Below the pieces are notes generated by a model. The model was given only the letters and a program-made list of their open reading frames with translations, was not told the origin of the DNA and made no database searches. 64,000 bases of DNA from Congeria kusceri (Eukaryota; Mollusca; Bivalvia; Myida; Dreissenidae), in contig JAPFQT010000038.1 of the NCBI GenBank assembly GCA_027627225.1, positions 1,054,001 through 1,118,000 on the forward strand, in the 5' to 3' direction. Every line of letters begins with the position of its first letter. Position 1 is the stretch's first letter. This document shows, piece after piece, positions 47,640-58,972 of the stretch. Made by a program: the position numbers and the translations under genes.

Positions 47640-47807
47640 ATATATAATTTTGTGGTCTTGTGCTGTGCGGGAAAACCGGAGGAAACCCCTTCTGTCCGGT
47701 ATGGTGACCACTAACCAAACTCACATGCGCCGGGAGTGGGAAGAGAACCCAGATCGCCTAGGTGAGAAGCGCGTGTATCAACCACTGCGCTAGCCGGACA
47801 GTCCTGC
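47640..47807 (-). mobile_element. tRNA-derived SINE-like insertion
   Basis: On the minus strand: GTCCGGCTAGCGCAGTGG (A-box-like), GATCTGGGTTCTCTTCCC (B-box-like), CACTCCCGGCGCATG, and CATACCGGACAGAAGGGG. No proper cloverleaf. It lies between units of the host element. Confidence 0.6.
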
Positions 47808-49268
47808 AGGTTTATTGATATTTTATTGGTAGCTAATCGTCTAGCTTGGGCCTAAAGTGGGGAAGTCCATTAAAATAGAGTAGATAGTTTAAATCACAGT
47901 TTGCATCTTATTAAATAATGAAACAGTTATGCATTTTGTCTTAATTGACGGTAATTAATAGAAAGGGCAAACTGCGATAATTACGAATGGATTAAAGTGT
48001 GTGGATTAGCAAATATGCAGGTAAGAAATAATATACATTTGACAAATATTTCAATATAATATGTAAAGATTTTTTTCTGAACTGCCTCATAATTCAAATG
48101 TACTTTAAAACTATGATTTTATAGGCTTAAAATCTCAACTTATGACTGAGTATTTACGGTAGTGGTCCGGTACAAAGATTGTTTAAAGGGGTCAAACTGG
48201 GCTACCCTGGAGGTCACATGGTTTATATAGACTTAAATAGCAAAATGACTTTTAAAATCTTCTTCTCTGAAACCGTAAGTTCCAGAGGTTTCATATTTGA
48301 TATGTAATATTGTATGATGGTCCTCTACAAAGATTATTCAATTGATGCCCCTTGGGTGAAAACTGGGCAAACCATGGGTGTCATATGATTTACATAGACT
48401 TAAAAGTTAAATAGCAAAATGACTTTAAACACCTTCTCCTCTGAAACTACTCTGAAACTGCTAGGCCCAGAGGTTTTGTGTTTGGTATGTAACATTGTTT
48501 AGTTGTCCTATACAAAGACTGTTTAAATGATGTCTCAGGGGTCAAAACTGGCCCTGCCCTGGGGGTCACACTGTTTATATAGACTTTAAATAGCAAAATG
48601 ACTTTAAAATTTTCTCTGAGTGTTTCATATTTGATATGTAACATTGTATAGTAGTCCTCAACAAAGATTACTCGAAGTATGCCCCTGGGGTAAAAAGTGG
48701 CCATGACCAGGGGGGTCACACGGTTTATATAGACTTATATGGCAAGTGGGCCTTTAATATCTTCCTTGTTTAAACTGTAATGCCCAGAGGTTTTATATTT
48801 TGCGTGAAACATTGTGGAGTGGTCCTCTACAAAGATTGTTCCAATGATGCCCCTGAAGATCACATGGTTTATATACATTTAAATAGCAAAATGACTTTGA
48901 AAATTTTCTGCAACCGCAAGGGCCCAGTGGTTTCATATTTGGTATGTAACATTGAATAGTGGTCCACTACAAATATTTTTCAAATTATGCCCCTAAGGGT
49001 AGAAAGTCGCCACGCCCTGTGGGTCACATGGTTTATACAGACTAAAAAACTTCTGAAACTGCAAGGCCCAGATTTGTATACTAAGGTAAGGGGTTTAGTG
49101 CCATTTTGTCCTCTTGTTATTAGCCATTATAATGCCTTAAACTCAGTTGAGCAACCTAGGGCCATTATGGCCCTCTTGTTTGTAACAAGTTACATCCCTG
49201 TAAATGGATTAGTTTTACCCTTTCATTCATATTCATTTATGATATTAATTGCTTTTTTGCTTAAGATT

Positions 49269-49330
49269 ATGTTCATAGCTCTTTACAAAGCAGTTCTCTA
49301 TGTTCATAGCTCTTTACAAAGAAGTTCTCA
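49269..49330. repeat. 31-bp tandem duplication
   Basis: ATGTTCATAGCTCTTTACAA followed by AGCAGTTCTCT is repeated once with a single change. Confidence 0.9.
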
Positions 49331-49924
49331 AGACATTTTTGCTAGGGACTGAAGGTGGTGATATTTAAACATATGAAATGAGAACATATTTGTCATTGTC
49401 ATATCTTCATGAAAACCAAGAAAATGGCTTGATTATGTCTTGATCTAGGTTCAGATTGTTAGCTTAACTTCTTAGAATTATTTTCAAAGTATTTTGTTTT
49501 GAAAAATATACATAGAACAGAGATATTACAGACATTACTCAAATACTTTGTTGACCCTAACAAAGCAGAGCCCATCTGCAAACATAGAAGGCTTTTCATG
49601 AATGTTCTAGCGGTTAGTTAAGATGTAAATAAGCTTTTATCACCACGTGGACTATTGAAGGCTAACAGGATTGCATTAAATTGATATATATTTTAGAGGT
49701 TATTTACAAATAACTAATATTGAATTGTTTAATGTAATGTATGTCAATATACATGGGGTGCTCAGAAAAAAAGACAAACATAACACAAAGCAATGCAGCA
49801 AAGAACATAACCAGCGAACAGAAATTTGTAAAATATAGTTTGTAAAAATGTTTATAAAAGCTTGGCATTACTGCTTGTATGTACTCATTGTTTGCATTTG
49901 ATTAATATTTTCCCCATATCTTCC

Positions 49925-50026
49925 AGTATGTCATAGCTATCCTGGGGAGACCGAGGAAGAGGCTGTGGACACGATCCTCATGGTAACAGATCGACTGTTC
50001 AGCAGACCTGGCAACTTACATGGGTA
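49925..50026 (+). pseudogene. Exon-like fragment
   Basis: After an acceptor-like ATCTTCCAG (49918-49926), one frame reads CHSYPGETEEEAVDTILMV and then TDRLFSRPGNLHG before a stop, with a donor-like GG|GTAGTT. The T-DRLFS segment weakly recalls talin/HIP1 rod helices, but that is a memory-based guess. No flanking exons in a consistent frame were found. It may be a captured exon or a true exon of an unresolved gene. Confidence 0.3.
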
Positions 50027-50444
50027 GTTTTGTGTTATCAAACTATATGTTTGTCTGCATTTACTGTCAGCATATGAACACATATGGCTTTGACATAACA
50101 TCAAATGTAGACTATTACGGGTAATAAATATGTGTGCCATAGTGATGTTAATGGAATAAGTTCAGTGTATTGAGCAATTGTACACGATTTTGAAGCAGTG
50201 TGGAAAATGTTTTAGCTAACAGTATTTATGTATGTATAAAAACCGATTTGTTATGTCATGTTTGGTTATCTTCCTGCCAATATCTCCCTTCTGTTGCTCG
50301 ACCACTACACGTGACCTGTTAAATACTCCCATATTAAAAATATAGCTTGATGAAGTCGTAATTATGAACATAACATCCACATATCCACATTAGTTCCCTT
50401 ATTATTCACTTGCACATTTGATGTACATGTCTGCTTACAGGTGG

Positions 50445-50547
50445 GCCTGCCAGTGATGAACATAGGACAGATTTAGGCAGACACTGGACCTGTACCGGCA
50501 GACCATGGTTATCAAGTTGAGGAAGGCAACCCAAAGTCTTGCTGAGG
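50445..50547 (+). pseudogene. Exon-like fragment with splice-like ends
   Basis: Preceded by CTGCTTACAG and ending GCTGAG|GTAAGATG. One frame reads QTLDLYRQTMVIKLRK and ATQSLAE up to the donor, but a TAG lies just upstream in that frame. A more decayed relative is at 30555-30823. Identity unknown; it may belong with 49925-50026. Confidence 0.3.
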
Positions 50548-50628
50548 TAAGATGACAACAACAGCCGCTGCTGCAGTGACATGCTGTCCAAATGTAGTCT
50601 GGTTGCACCCAACATATTTTTAGCTCAC

Positions 50629-50890
50629 CTGATCTCAACTAGTGATTTATTGTGGTCAGTAATTTTTCGCCGTCAGTTGTTTATTGTAGGCCATTCGCTG
50701 TCATCAGTTTGCTTAAAAAGCTTCTCTAAACCACTGGATGGAAGTTGAATAACAACAACAGTTGAATATTATGTTTTCAGAAGCCTTCAAATAAAAATAA
50801 CAGAAAAAATAAGTGCAAAATGTAATATTTAAACATCACTTGCTGTCTTTGGAGTCCCATCCAATGTAAATTATTGCAACATATTTTTTT
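50629..50890. mobile_element. Truncated AGCTCACCTGA-family fragment
   Basis: Starts TTTTAGCTCACCTGATCTC, then ATTGTGGTCAGTAATTTTTC and GCTTCTCTAAACCACTGG, like the head of 28376-29310. It ends shortly before the duplicated gene block. Confidence 0.6.
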
Positions 50891-50899
50891 TTAAGTTTG

Positions 50900-50984
50900 A
50901 ATGTGAGTCCTCACAGAACTGAGTTTGACTCCACATATGATACTGACAGTGTGTTGTCAATATGGGCCACTCCTTTAATGTGTT
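50900..50984. repeat. Single copy of the 82-bp unit upstream of gene B
   Basis: About 1.04 units, from ATGTGAGTCCTCACAGAAC to CTCCTTTAATGTGTT, followed by the same flank as the array upstream of gene A. It marks the left limit of the A/B homology. Confidence 0.95.
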
Positions 50985-51526
50985 CAAGACAGGAATTATC
51001 TCCCTATGGCTTTAAATATTGAAGATTGCAGAATATTGGAAATGTTTTAAAAATGACTTAACAAAAAGCTAACCAGTTTACTTTTTGAGGAAGTGTTAAG
51101 TGCGATAAAATAGTCAGTGTAGGAATCTCCTACATAACTAACATTGTATTGACATAACATTCATTTTATCACAACACACTTAAACCAACTGCATTGGGTC
51201 TGTGTGATAATGTTGTTTAAAGTAAAATGATATTTATCTAAAAGCCTTCTTTGTCACAGTGCAGTTTACAGTAATCTGATACTCACGTGACCTAATACTC
51301 ACGTGACAGTTTACATAGTTACACTATTAACTGGTATCAGACCATTAAACGTCTTTGAAAGTTCATCTTCGTTTCTGTTCAGTTTGGAGACTTTTCTTTC
51401 TGGATTATTTACACTAGCATTTAATTTGTTTTTGTTTTCTGGAATATGTACCTATACATATTTTAACAAAGACACTGTGACATTATTATTTCAATTAAAT
51501 TAAACTCATAGAAGTTGAAAGTCAAA
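50985..51526 (+). other. Upstream region / probable 5' flank of gene B
   Basis: Homologous to 2917-3469. It contains a short duplication of AATACTCACGTGACCT (about 51280-51308) not present in copy A. No clear core promoter. Confidence 0.6.
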
Positions 51527-51846
51527 ATGGCTTCTGTAGCTAACCATTTTCGTTTGGTTGAAGACTTTTTTTGCTCAAAATGCGAAGAAGAGAATCTTAA
51601 GGAATCGGCAGACATTTATTGTGAAAAATGTCCCAAGTTTTATTGTAAAAAATGTGCTCAATTACATGGTCAGTTTTATACAAAACATACCACATGGGGA
51701 AGGGGAGAAATGGAGAAGTGGCCAGTGTCCAAAGAGGTAGAGGATTTTCTTCAGAAATGCGAAGTTCACAAAGATAAAAAATTGAAAATGTTCTGTGAAG
51801 ACCACAGTCAGCTGTGCTGCACTAATTGTGCTTTCCTTAACCACAG
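51527..51846 (+). CDS. Gene B exon 1
   Basis: 320 nt, same length as gene A exon 1, donor CACAG|GTATTT. It encodes B-box 1 and B-box 2 up to H106. Hand count against A: about 16 non-silent and 5 silent base differences. Confidence 0.86.
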
Positions 51847-54800
51847 GTATTTCAAAATTCTGTTTGTTTTAATTAATGTTGAAATATCAATTAACTGAGT
51901 AACAATTAATAAGACAGTTGAGACTTTCCCAGTCATCAGTTTAGATTCATTTGCTTGTTTGTTAGCAATCACAAATTCTTAAAAGCACAGACTTTTGTAA
52001 TTGAAATTCTTTGTAATTTATATGGTAAAGACTATATTTAAAATGCTTTTATTTTAATTGTAATGTAACTGGTTATAATGTTTAATCTTACTGAAATAAA
52101 CACTATTTATTAGATATATTACCAAATAGAGTCCAATAACGAACTTAAAGTGACATGGTTCACATTTGTTTGTATTTTTTAAATGTGCTACTAAACGTCA
52201 TTAGTTGACAACTAAAGCATCTGAACTAAAAAGCTCAAGTACCATAACAAGAAAAGCGTTGCTCCAATCAGGGTTCTAACCTTAGTCCTCTGGATCAAAT
52301 GTCCAACGTGCTACCTCTCGGCTATTCCGACTTACATACTTGTATTTTTTACTTTATGTAAGTGATCCGTACTTTCAACAATATGAACGAAAACAACATA
52401 ATTTTTTTCGATCGTTTCGTGTTACAAATACTATAATTTCATCCATTTCAACTGGTGTTTACTTATAAACGAAATGGTATTTACAGTGTATTTCTAGGAC
52501 AGTAGTATTATTTTGCTCCTTTATATACACTATTTTATTTTGGAATCGGTAACAAAAAGTGTGGAAATTGTCAATTTGTTAATCTGTGAACAGGTCCCTT
52601 TAAATTAATATAGTCTCAATAAATCAATGTGTTAACTGAAATTACAAATCACAGCTGTAAACAACAGGTATTTACCTATATACAAATGATGAACACATAA
52701 ACTGCGTACAAAATGTAGCTGTGTAATAAGATCAATAATCAGGATTGAGTAGTTTTGGCTGTTTACTGTATTACCACCCTGAGCTCGGAGCCTCAAACAC
52801 AATAATCTTACACTCGTGAACGCTATAAGAACACGTCTAGCTTGCATCGTTAACTTGGATTTGTTTGTGCCTGTGTTTTAAATGTTTATTCATATATTTT
52901 AGTTGTGTTCATAGTGGCATAATTTTACATAAATTTAGAATTGATTCCAGTAAGGAAACATATTGTAACAGATTTGTAATATATTTATGCATCAAGGTTA
53001 GTGTCAGGATGGTTTATGGAGTTCTTAAGGCTTTTGGTACGCATGAAAAAAGTAGGGTCAGTCGAGCCACTGGATACATGAATAACTTTGGGGCCATAAC
53101 AGTTAGACAATTTCATATGAATTATTGCCCTTTCTTCATTATTCCTTTAACAAAGTGTATAAATGCTGCTCTATTCAATTTATGCTCCATGTTTGTAAAG
53201 TGAAGTTTGAAGGAAATTCATTATAAATGTATATTACTTTCAAAACAGACACTAATTACTGATGTCTGTATATATGGCATTCCCATGGAACATTGTTTAA
53301 AATAAGAATGTTTATCTGTATGAATATTTGAGGGTGTCGTGCGAAAACTGGGCGTTATGCATGCGCATAAAGTGTCATCCCAGATTAGCCTGTGCACTCC
53401 AAAGTATTTTCTGTTTCAAGAAAGTCTCTTCTAAACACAAATCCAGTGTTTGCCTTAACTTTTGGGAAGTGGTGGTCCACAGGACCGGCTACATTCAAAG
53501 CCTACTGGTCCGATACTGAATGAACTGTTCCCGATAGTCCTAATATATTGAACTGCTTAGTTCATACAATAGTTAAAAAAACAAAATGATTCTCAGAATT
53601 GAAATCAGAATATATATTGAGACACACGAAAATCTATTATTCATCATATAAACATAAAACGCAATATGAAAATTCTTGCTTAAATAAATATAAGATATTA
53701 ACTTCTCGAACTTGACATAAATTTAACATCCACGCATTTTCGTATGCTAAACAATCTAATTGCACTAAAAGATAATATCTTATCCTTATTTTGTTGGGCT
53801 ATCTGTTCCTTAACATTTTGCAATCAGTCCCACAATGCGGAAACTTGAATTGTGTTGGCTTCAATTTTAAATAGAGATACAATTTAAAACTGGCTGTTGT
53901 GAAAACAAGTACAATAATGAATTATTGCTGTGTTGTAAAGAGAATATGTTGTTCAACTAGTATTGAGCCAGGAGTAATATTAACCATATCCATGTACAAA
54001 GTATTTGGCCCAACTCTGGAATTTTGGTAATTAGTAAACGAAACATGTGAACAAATTTAATTGACACTGCTAGTGTTGCACGTTATAATTTGAAAAGAAG
54101 ATATGATTAACCCATGATTTTATACAACATCTGTTGTTTGGTTAAATTTGTACTAAAAAGGTTGTTAAATGACTATAGTTAATTATTATGGATGGAAATT
54201 TGCTTCTCTAAAAAGCGACTACAATGCCCGTCGAATGTAACTGCTTAAGTAAAAATGGAGTTAAGTTGAATTTCCAACGTATAACACGCTGTTATAACAT
54301 AATGTTTGGAAAGTTGAGGAATCGGAAAAGGTGTGATTTATACACGAGAGCTTGTGGTAAAATAACAGTAAACATTATCATATCGGTTCCCCGTATTCTG
54401 CATCACAAATAGTAATTCAGAATTACTCAATTGGAACTAGTCCAAAAACAACTGGTCACCGGACCGGTCGTCCTTTGAAGACAACAGGTCCAAGCAAAAA
54501 TTCACAGGTCACGGACCGATGGACACACGTTAAGGTCAAACCCTGATAAATCCACTCTAGGCGTCAAGTGCCGTCCTGGATTAGCCTGTGTGGACTGCAC
54601 AGGCTGATCTGGGATGACACTTTGCGCATCTGCATAAAGCCCGATTTGCCCATGACACGTCTGATTTAATTTTATGGCACTGGAATGGGCATTATTATAT
54701 GTTATGTTAATTTTTTTCAGACAGTGCACCCAGGTGGCACATATTTCCGAATCTGTACGAATGCAGCCCACAGGCCTGCAGCAGATGTCAGCACAGATTA

Positions 54801-56982
54801 AAACCATTCTGGAACAAATGGTGAACCTGCAGAGCAATTGGGAGGCCAGCAAACATTCTCTGCAGGGTTCATACAATGAACATGAGCGACAAATGGTAGA
54901 AGATATGCGTTTAAAAATCAAATCCTTTTTTGTTGAATTTGAAAATAACACAGTGAATGAAATACATGAACATGAGCAAGAAGAAATGCGTAAGAAAAGC
55001 AGTTCTATTTTAGTTGAATTTGATCATAGCGTTGCAAAGGACTTGAAAGATAATCTGATAACCCTTCAATCTGATATTGACATATGTATCAGGCTTCAGG
55101 ATGAAATGAAACAACTCCATGATGCCCTACAGCACGTTAGTGATAAGAACAGAAAGGAATTGTTGTTTATTGCAAGTAGAAAATGTCTACAAAAAATACA
55201 ACAGTTTGAAACATATCTTAAAGTCCAGACATTTACAGTGCAAGCGAACCCAGACCAAGTCTTCACTGTGAAGGGGAAGTCTGTATATAATGGGAGCATA
55301 TCAAGTGATTTATCCATGTGCTGGATCACAGCCATCTGTGTTCTTCCTGATGGCCGGATTCTTGTTGTAGACTACAATAATGAGAAATTAAAGCTGCTGG
55401 ACCAGCAGTACAGGGTGCTTACTCATTGTGATGTGTCTACTTATCCACAGGACATATGTCATATAACACACAGTGAAGTTGCTGTTACTGTGAATGATGA
55501 TAACACTCATGAGATCCAGTTTATCTCTGTCAACAATGGGCAGCTGGCGAAGGGCAGGAAGCTTCAGTTACAACATTACTGTAGAGGTATCGCCCACCAC
55601 CAGGGGGAGCTGTATGTCACTGATCGTACCGCACTGTACAAGTACACACTGAGTGGGAAACTGGTCAGCAAGCTGTATGAGGATACATCAGATAAACGTA
55701 CAGGTTAGAATCATGGCGGGTTCATCCGGATATTATTATAAATATGTATTATAAAGTAATTGTAAGACTGCATAGTTGTAGAATGTACATGTGTCAGTTT
55801 AAGTTTACAACAGCAGTTAAGAATGATTTTCAGTGTTATTGATTTATATGTATGAGTAATCATGTATTTTGACTGTCACTACATGGCATGTCTATAAATA
55901 GACACTGAGTGCTTTTCAATGACACACCTTGTGACCTATTGTTTAAACTTTGTGATTTGGAAATAACTATACATGTATATTTATTTTTATAATTAACATT
56001 GCTTCATAACATTATATTAAATCAATAAACCTCAAATTGTTGTATTTGAAATTTGACAAATTTCCTTATTTATGTTTATAAAATTATAAAATTAACAACA
56101 GTTACTGGCTTTTATAACTGGTGAAGAAGAACTAGATAGAAAAGTTCCAATCCCATTTGTTTTGAAACATTATTTTCTTGTAGTAAAATGTTACAAACGT
56201 AACTACAGTCACAATGTTGTACGTGCACATGTATGAAATATGTCAGCTCGTGTCAATTTCACTAATATGTCAATATATTGTAATCATGTATACATGTATA
56301 GGAAATCCATTATTACTGCATATAGTTACATCAGCTGACACATTCATGTGTACATGTTCACTGTACCGTGTAATCGTTTACATCTGTGTAATTGCGGTAA
56401 ATGCAATTCTAACTCACCAGTCAACATGTCAAACTTTTAGACAATAAACTGATACAGAACCTTCCTGTCACACTAAAATATTTATTATTATTGGATTTTA
56501 TGCAGATCTTTAAGATGTGTAATTGTCTGTTAAACAACACATTAATAATACGATGTCACTGCAGTTTGTGTATTAACATTATTAAACATTTAAAGTAATT
56601 TAATATCTTGATGTGACTCTGTTTTGCAGTATACATGTGTGCTGTGAGTCCCACTGGGGATCGTATATACATCACCAACCACTCCCAGCACAAGCTCCTC
56701 ACCCTGGCCAGGGATGGGTCTGTACTCTCTACATTGGAGGACCCTGAACTACTAGACCCAGGTGCTGCACATGTGACACCTGCAGGCCAGGTGTTGGTCT
56801 GTGGAGCCTGGTCCCAGACTATCATACAGGTGGACAGGGAGGGCAGGAAGAAGCTGGCCACTCTGGCTACAGGCAGGGATGGAGTGTGGTTCCCAATGTC
56901 AGTCTGCTGCAACAGGCACACAGCCTCCATCATTGTGGGACAAGATGACAACAACAACATCCTGGTGTTCAAAGTGCAATAG
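51527..56982 (+). CDS. Gene B: RING-less TRIM-like protein (two B-boxes, coiled coil, NHL-type propeller), 551 aa
   Basis: The CDS joins 51527-51846, 54721-55703 and 56630-56982 (1656 nt, stop TAG). Domain order, intron phases and exon lengths equal those of gene A apart from one extra codon near the C terminus (QDDNNNILVF against QWNNNILVF). All eight ligands of each B-box are kept. About 14 of the first 107 residues differ from A, nearly all within the first 57 residues; the B-box 2 half is almost unchanged. In the propeller, aromatic and charged residues are swapped (RR to YM, W to H, Y to G, Y to A, E to M). Both reading frames are intact, so both copies are likely expressed. Function inferred from the family: cytosolic scaffold or sensor linked to ubiquitin pathways. 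ATG chosen at MASVA as in A. Confidence 0.87.
52259..52600 (-). mobile_element. SINE-like element in intron 1 of gene B
   Basis: Orthologous to 4202-4545, with the same A- and B-box-like motifs on the minus strand and the same GTGAACAGGTCCC end on +. Confidence 0.7.
52728..52826. repeat. Single (99-bp) copy of the 108-bp unit in gene B
   Basis: Same position and flanks as the 25-copy array in gene A. It lacks nine bases (TATGTATAT), an in-frame loss for the minus-strand frame seen in A. Confidence 0.95.
54721..55703 (+). CDS. Gene B exon 2
   Basis: 983 nt, acceptor TTTTTTTCAG|A, donor CGTACAG|GTTAG. It encodes the final B-box 2 ligands, the coiled coil and the first propeller blades. The stretch FETYLKVQTFTVQANPDQVF is unchanged from gene A, whereas the helical part around residues 170-200 is clearly diverged. 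Confidence 0.88.
55704..56629 (+). other. Intron 2 of gene B
   Basis: 926 bp, GT-AG, homologous to 10245-11232. It has single copies of the 17-bp and 65-bp units that are doubled in A. Confidence 0.85.
56630..56982 (+). CDS. Gene B exon 3
   Basis: 353 nt, acceptor TTTTGCAG|TATACATG. It encodes CAVSPTGDRIYITNHS to ILVFKVQ and TAG. NHL-like blades as in A. Confidence 0.87.
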
Positions 56983-57960
56983 CTTACTTTTACATGTATC
57001 AGACATTTGTATAATAACAAATATGGTTATCTTAAAATGACAGTTTGTAAGTTAGAAATGATATATTGTGTACTGTGTTATATTTCTGTGTAATATACTT
57101 TTATCATAATTATGACGGTATGACTTTGGAACCAATATTCTGTGTTATTTGTATCAAATATGTGTTTTTGCATTTGTCCTTAACTTAACGAGTTATATAT
57201 GATGTATGTTAAAGACAAATACCTGGTACAATTTTAGTCTAGAAGTCAATGTGTGTACACAAATATACATGTACAATGTACATGACAATTGCTATTTTTA
57301 GACTGTCATTTGTACACATATTTGAGAAATGTATTTCATCAATTACTTGAAAACGTGACACTGTAGTGCTATAAAAATACTTGTTTTTGAAATATGAAGG
57401 ATTTATTGTAATTTTCTGCATTCAAAAGACATTGATGATTTGAGTATTGTTTAGTTTAATCATATAAAAAGAAAACATGATGTTAAATTGGTTAATTGTA
57501 TTTAGTTTTATACTGATGATGATTTAACATCGTTTATTATAACATTGACACTTGTGCTGGAAGTTAAGTGAAAACAATCAGACATAAATAACTTACCTGC
57601 TCGTAGTGTTGGATGCATATGCATTTTCTGTTCTGTGTAAGTGATGTATGTTAATCTTCAGACAATGGAGACAATTAAGATATATAATTATTTTTCATGT
57701 ATTTAAACATTTATTGAAAATGCATTGATGACGTAATTAAACGTATGTGATGATTGTTGTACTGTTTTTTATGTAGCATGTTATAACATCAAACTTTATA
57801 TTGTGCGTGTGAATAAAATTTTGATTCTTTCACCTTGTCTTCGGTGTCATTTATAAACATTGAACTAACTGTTTATATTATTTAAACTTGTACGTGATAA
57901 CTGCGATATTGTTCAGTGACAGGGTATTGATATGCAGATAATTATTACATTAATTAACAT
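56983..57960 (+). other. 3' flank of gene B; empty site for the 3-kb element
   Basis: It aligns with 11583-12420 and then directly with 15444-15617 of copy A, so the element 12421-15443 is absent. AATAAA at 57812-57817 is a candidate distal polyadenylation signal. Confidence 0.6.
57812..57817 (+). terminator. Candidate polyadenylation signal AATAAA of gene B
   Basis: Conserved in position with AATAAA at 15494 in copy A. It is 830 bp beyond the stop, so use is uncertain. Confidence 0.3.
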
Positions 57961-58572
57961 TAACTGTTAAAATAGCATATACAAATAACCATTTAGCCCG
58001 TAAAGTATGGAAGAAAAGATAGATACCTTAATTGAAGGTATTAAAAAACTTTGATGCTCATGCACAAATTCGCCTCATGAACAAAAAACAGTTCTTTTGT
58101 TACGTCCCTTTGTCCCTTTGTCCGTCATTATAAAGTATGTTGAAATATAACTGTATACTTATTAAGGTAATTTTACTGTCAGTAAGTAATGGAACAGGGT
58201 AAACTTTTCTCTGCAATTCGTATGCATAAATCAAAAACGTCATGATCAGTGTTTCTGTGATTAATTTAAAGGCACTTACGAGGTATAAATAGTAAAACTT
58301 GTCATCAAGAACATTCCTGCCAAGTTAGATTTAAAGGCACTAAGCGGTTTCAGAGAAGTTGTTAAGTAAATGGTTTACGTCGACGACAGACGATATTAAT
58401 ATGGAAGTCCACTCTTCTGAGTCAGAAGCTATACCTCATCTTGATTTTCGGTACTAAATTGCTCGTTTATCGCCATATACTGAAAACAGTTTCACATGGC
58501 ATCATACTTTTTCTTAAACTAGGAAACATAATTCATGAAATGTACATAATCTGAAATGAGCATGTGACAGTT
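57961..58572. other. No gene recognised
   Basis: AT-rich non-coding DNA. Confidence 0.4.
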
Positions 58573-58632
58573 AGGACTAGAATAAACCAAAGTCATAGAC
58601 ACTATTACTCGTAGCCGGTTTATTCTAGTCCT
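58573..58632. repeat. Perfect 16-bp inverted repeat (stem-loop)
   Basis: AGGACTAGAATAAACC and GGTTTATTCTAGTCCT are exact reverse complements with a 28-base spacer. Confidence 0.9.
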
Positions 58633-58888
58633 GGATGTGTCGAGGATTGTTCTCGACACAGGCCATCATCTGGCAGGATCAAATGTTGTTTCAGTCACCA
58701 ATATGTGGCGTATTTAAACATTCCCGAGTATGTTTCCTGGGTAGAACCAGTACTAAGTGTGAAAGATTCACTACATTACTGTACATTCAATTGATAATTT
58801 ATAGCAGATTGGAATATGCTTAGTTTTTTGTCATGTGTTTAATGTCTTAATTAGAGAGACCTGAAATGTGTGGACTGACACCTGCATA

Positions 58889-58972
58889 TGCTCATAGAAA
58901 CGAGCATCATGATCGTTAGACTGAGCATCATGCTCTTCATACGGCCTTGTACTATTTAGCATGATGCTCGGT
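58889..58972. repeat. Cluster of GAGCATCATG repeats, direct and inverted
   Basis: GAGCATCATG occurs twice on + (58901, 58922) and once inverted (GCATGATGCTC, 58960), able to form a stem-loop. No wider element recognised. Confidence 0.75.

Larger units (their letters stand above)
46820..49180. mobile_element. AGTTCACCT-headed element with about 170-bp units, rearranged
   Basis: Begins TTAGTTCACCTTAGAAC, GGTGAGCTTTTGTGATC, and ends GAGCAACCTAGGGCCATTAT plus GGCCCTCTTG. Units carry TGCCCCTGGGGTCAAAACTG, GGTTTATATAGACTTA and ATAGCAAAATGACTTT at about 47090, 48200, 48350, 48530, 48690, 48860 and 48990. It contains the palindrome 47070-47228 and a SINE-like insertion. Confidence 0.7.
51847..54720 (+). 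other. Intron 1 of gene B
   Basis: 2874 bp, against 5472 bp in gene A; nearly all of the difference is the 24 extra 108-bp units. It holds the SINE-like copy (52259-52600), one 108-type unit (52728-52826) and Dreissena-type repeat pieces at about 53335-53435 and 54555-54662. Confidence 0.8.
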
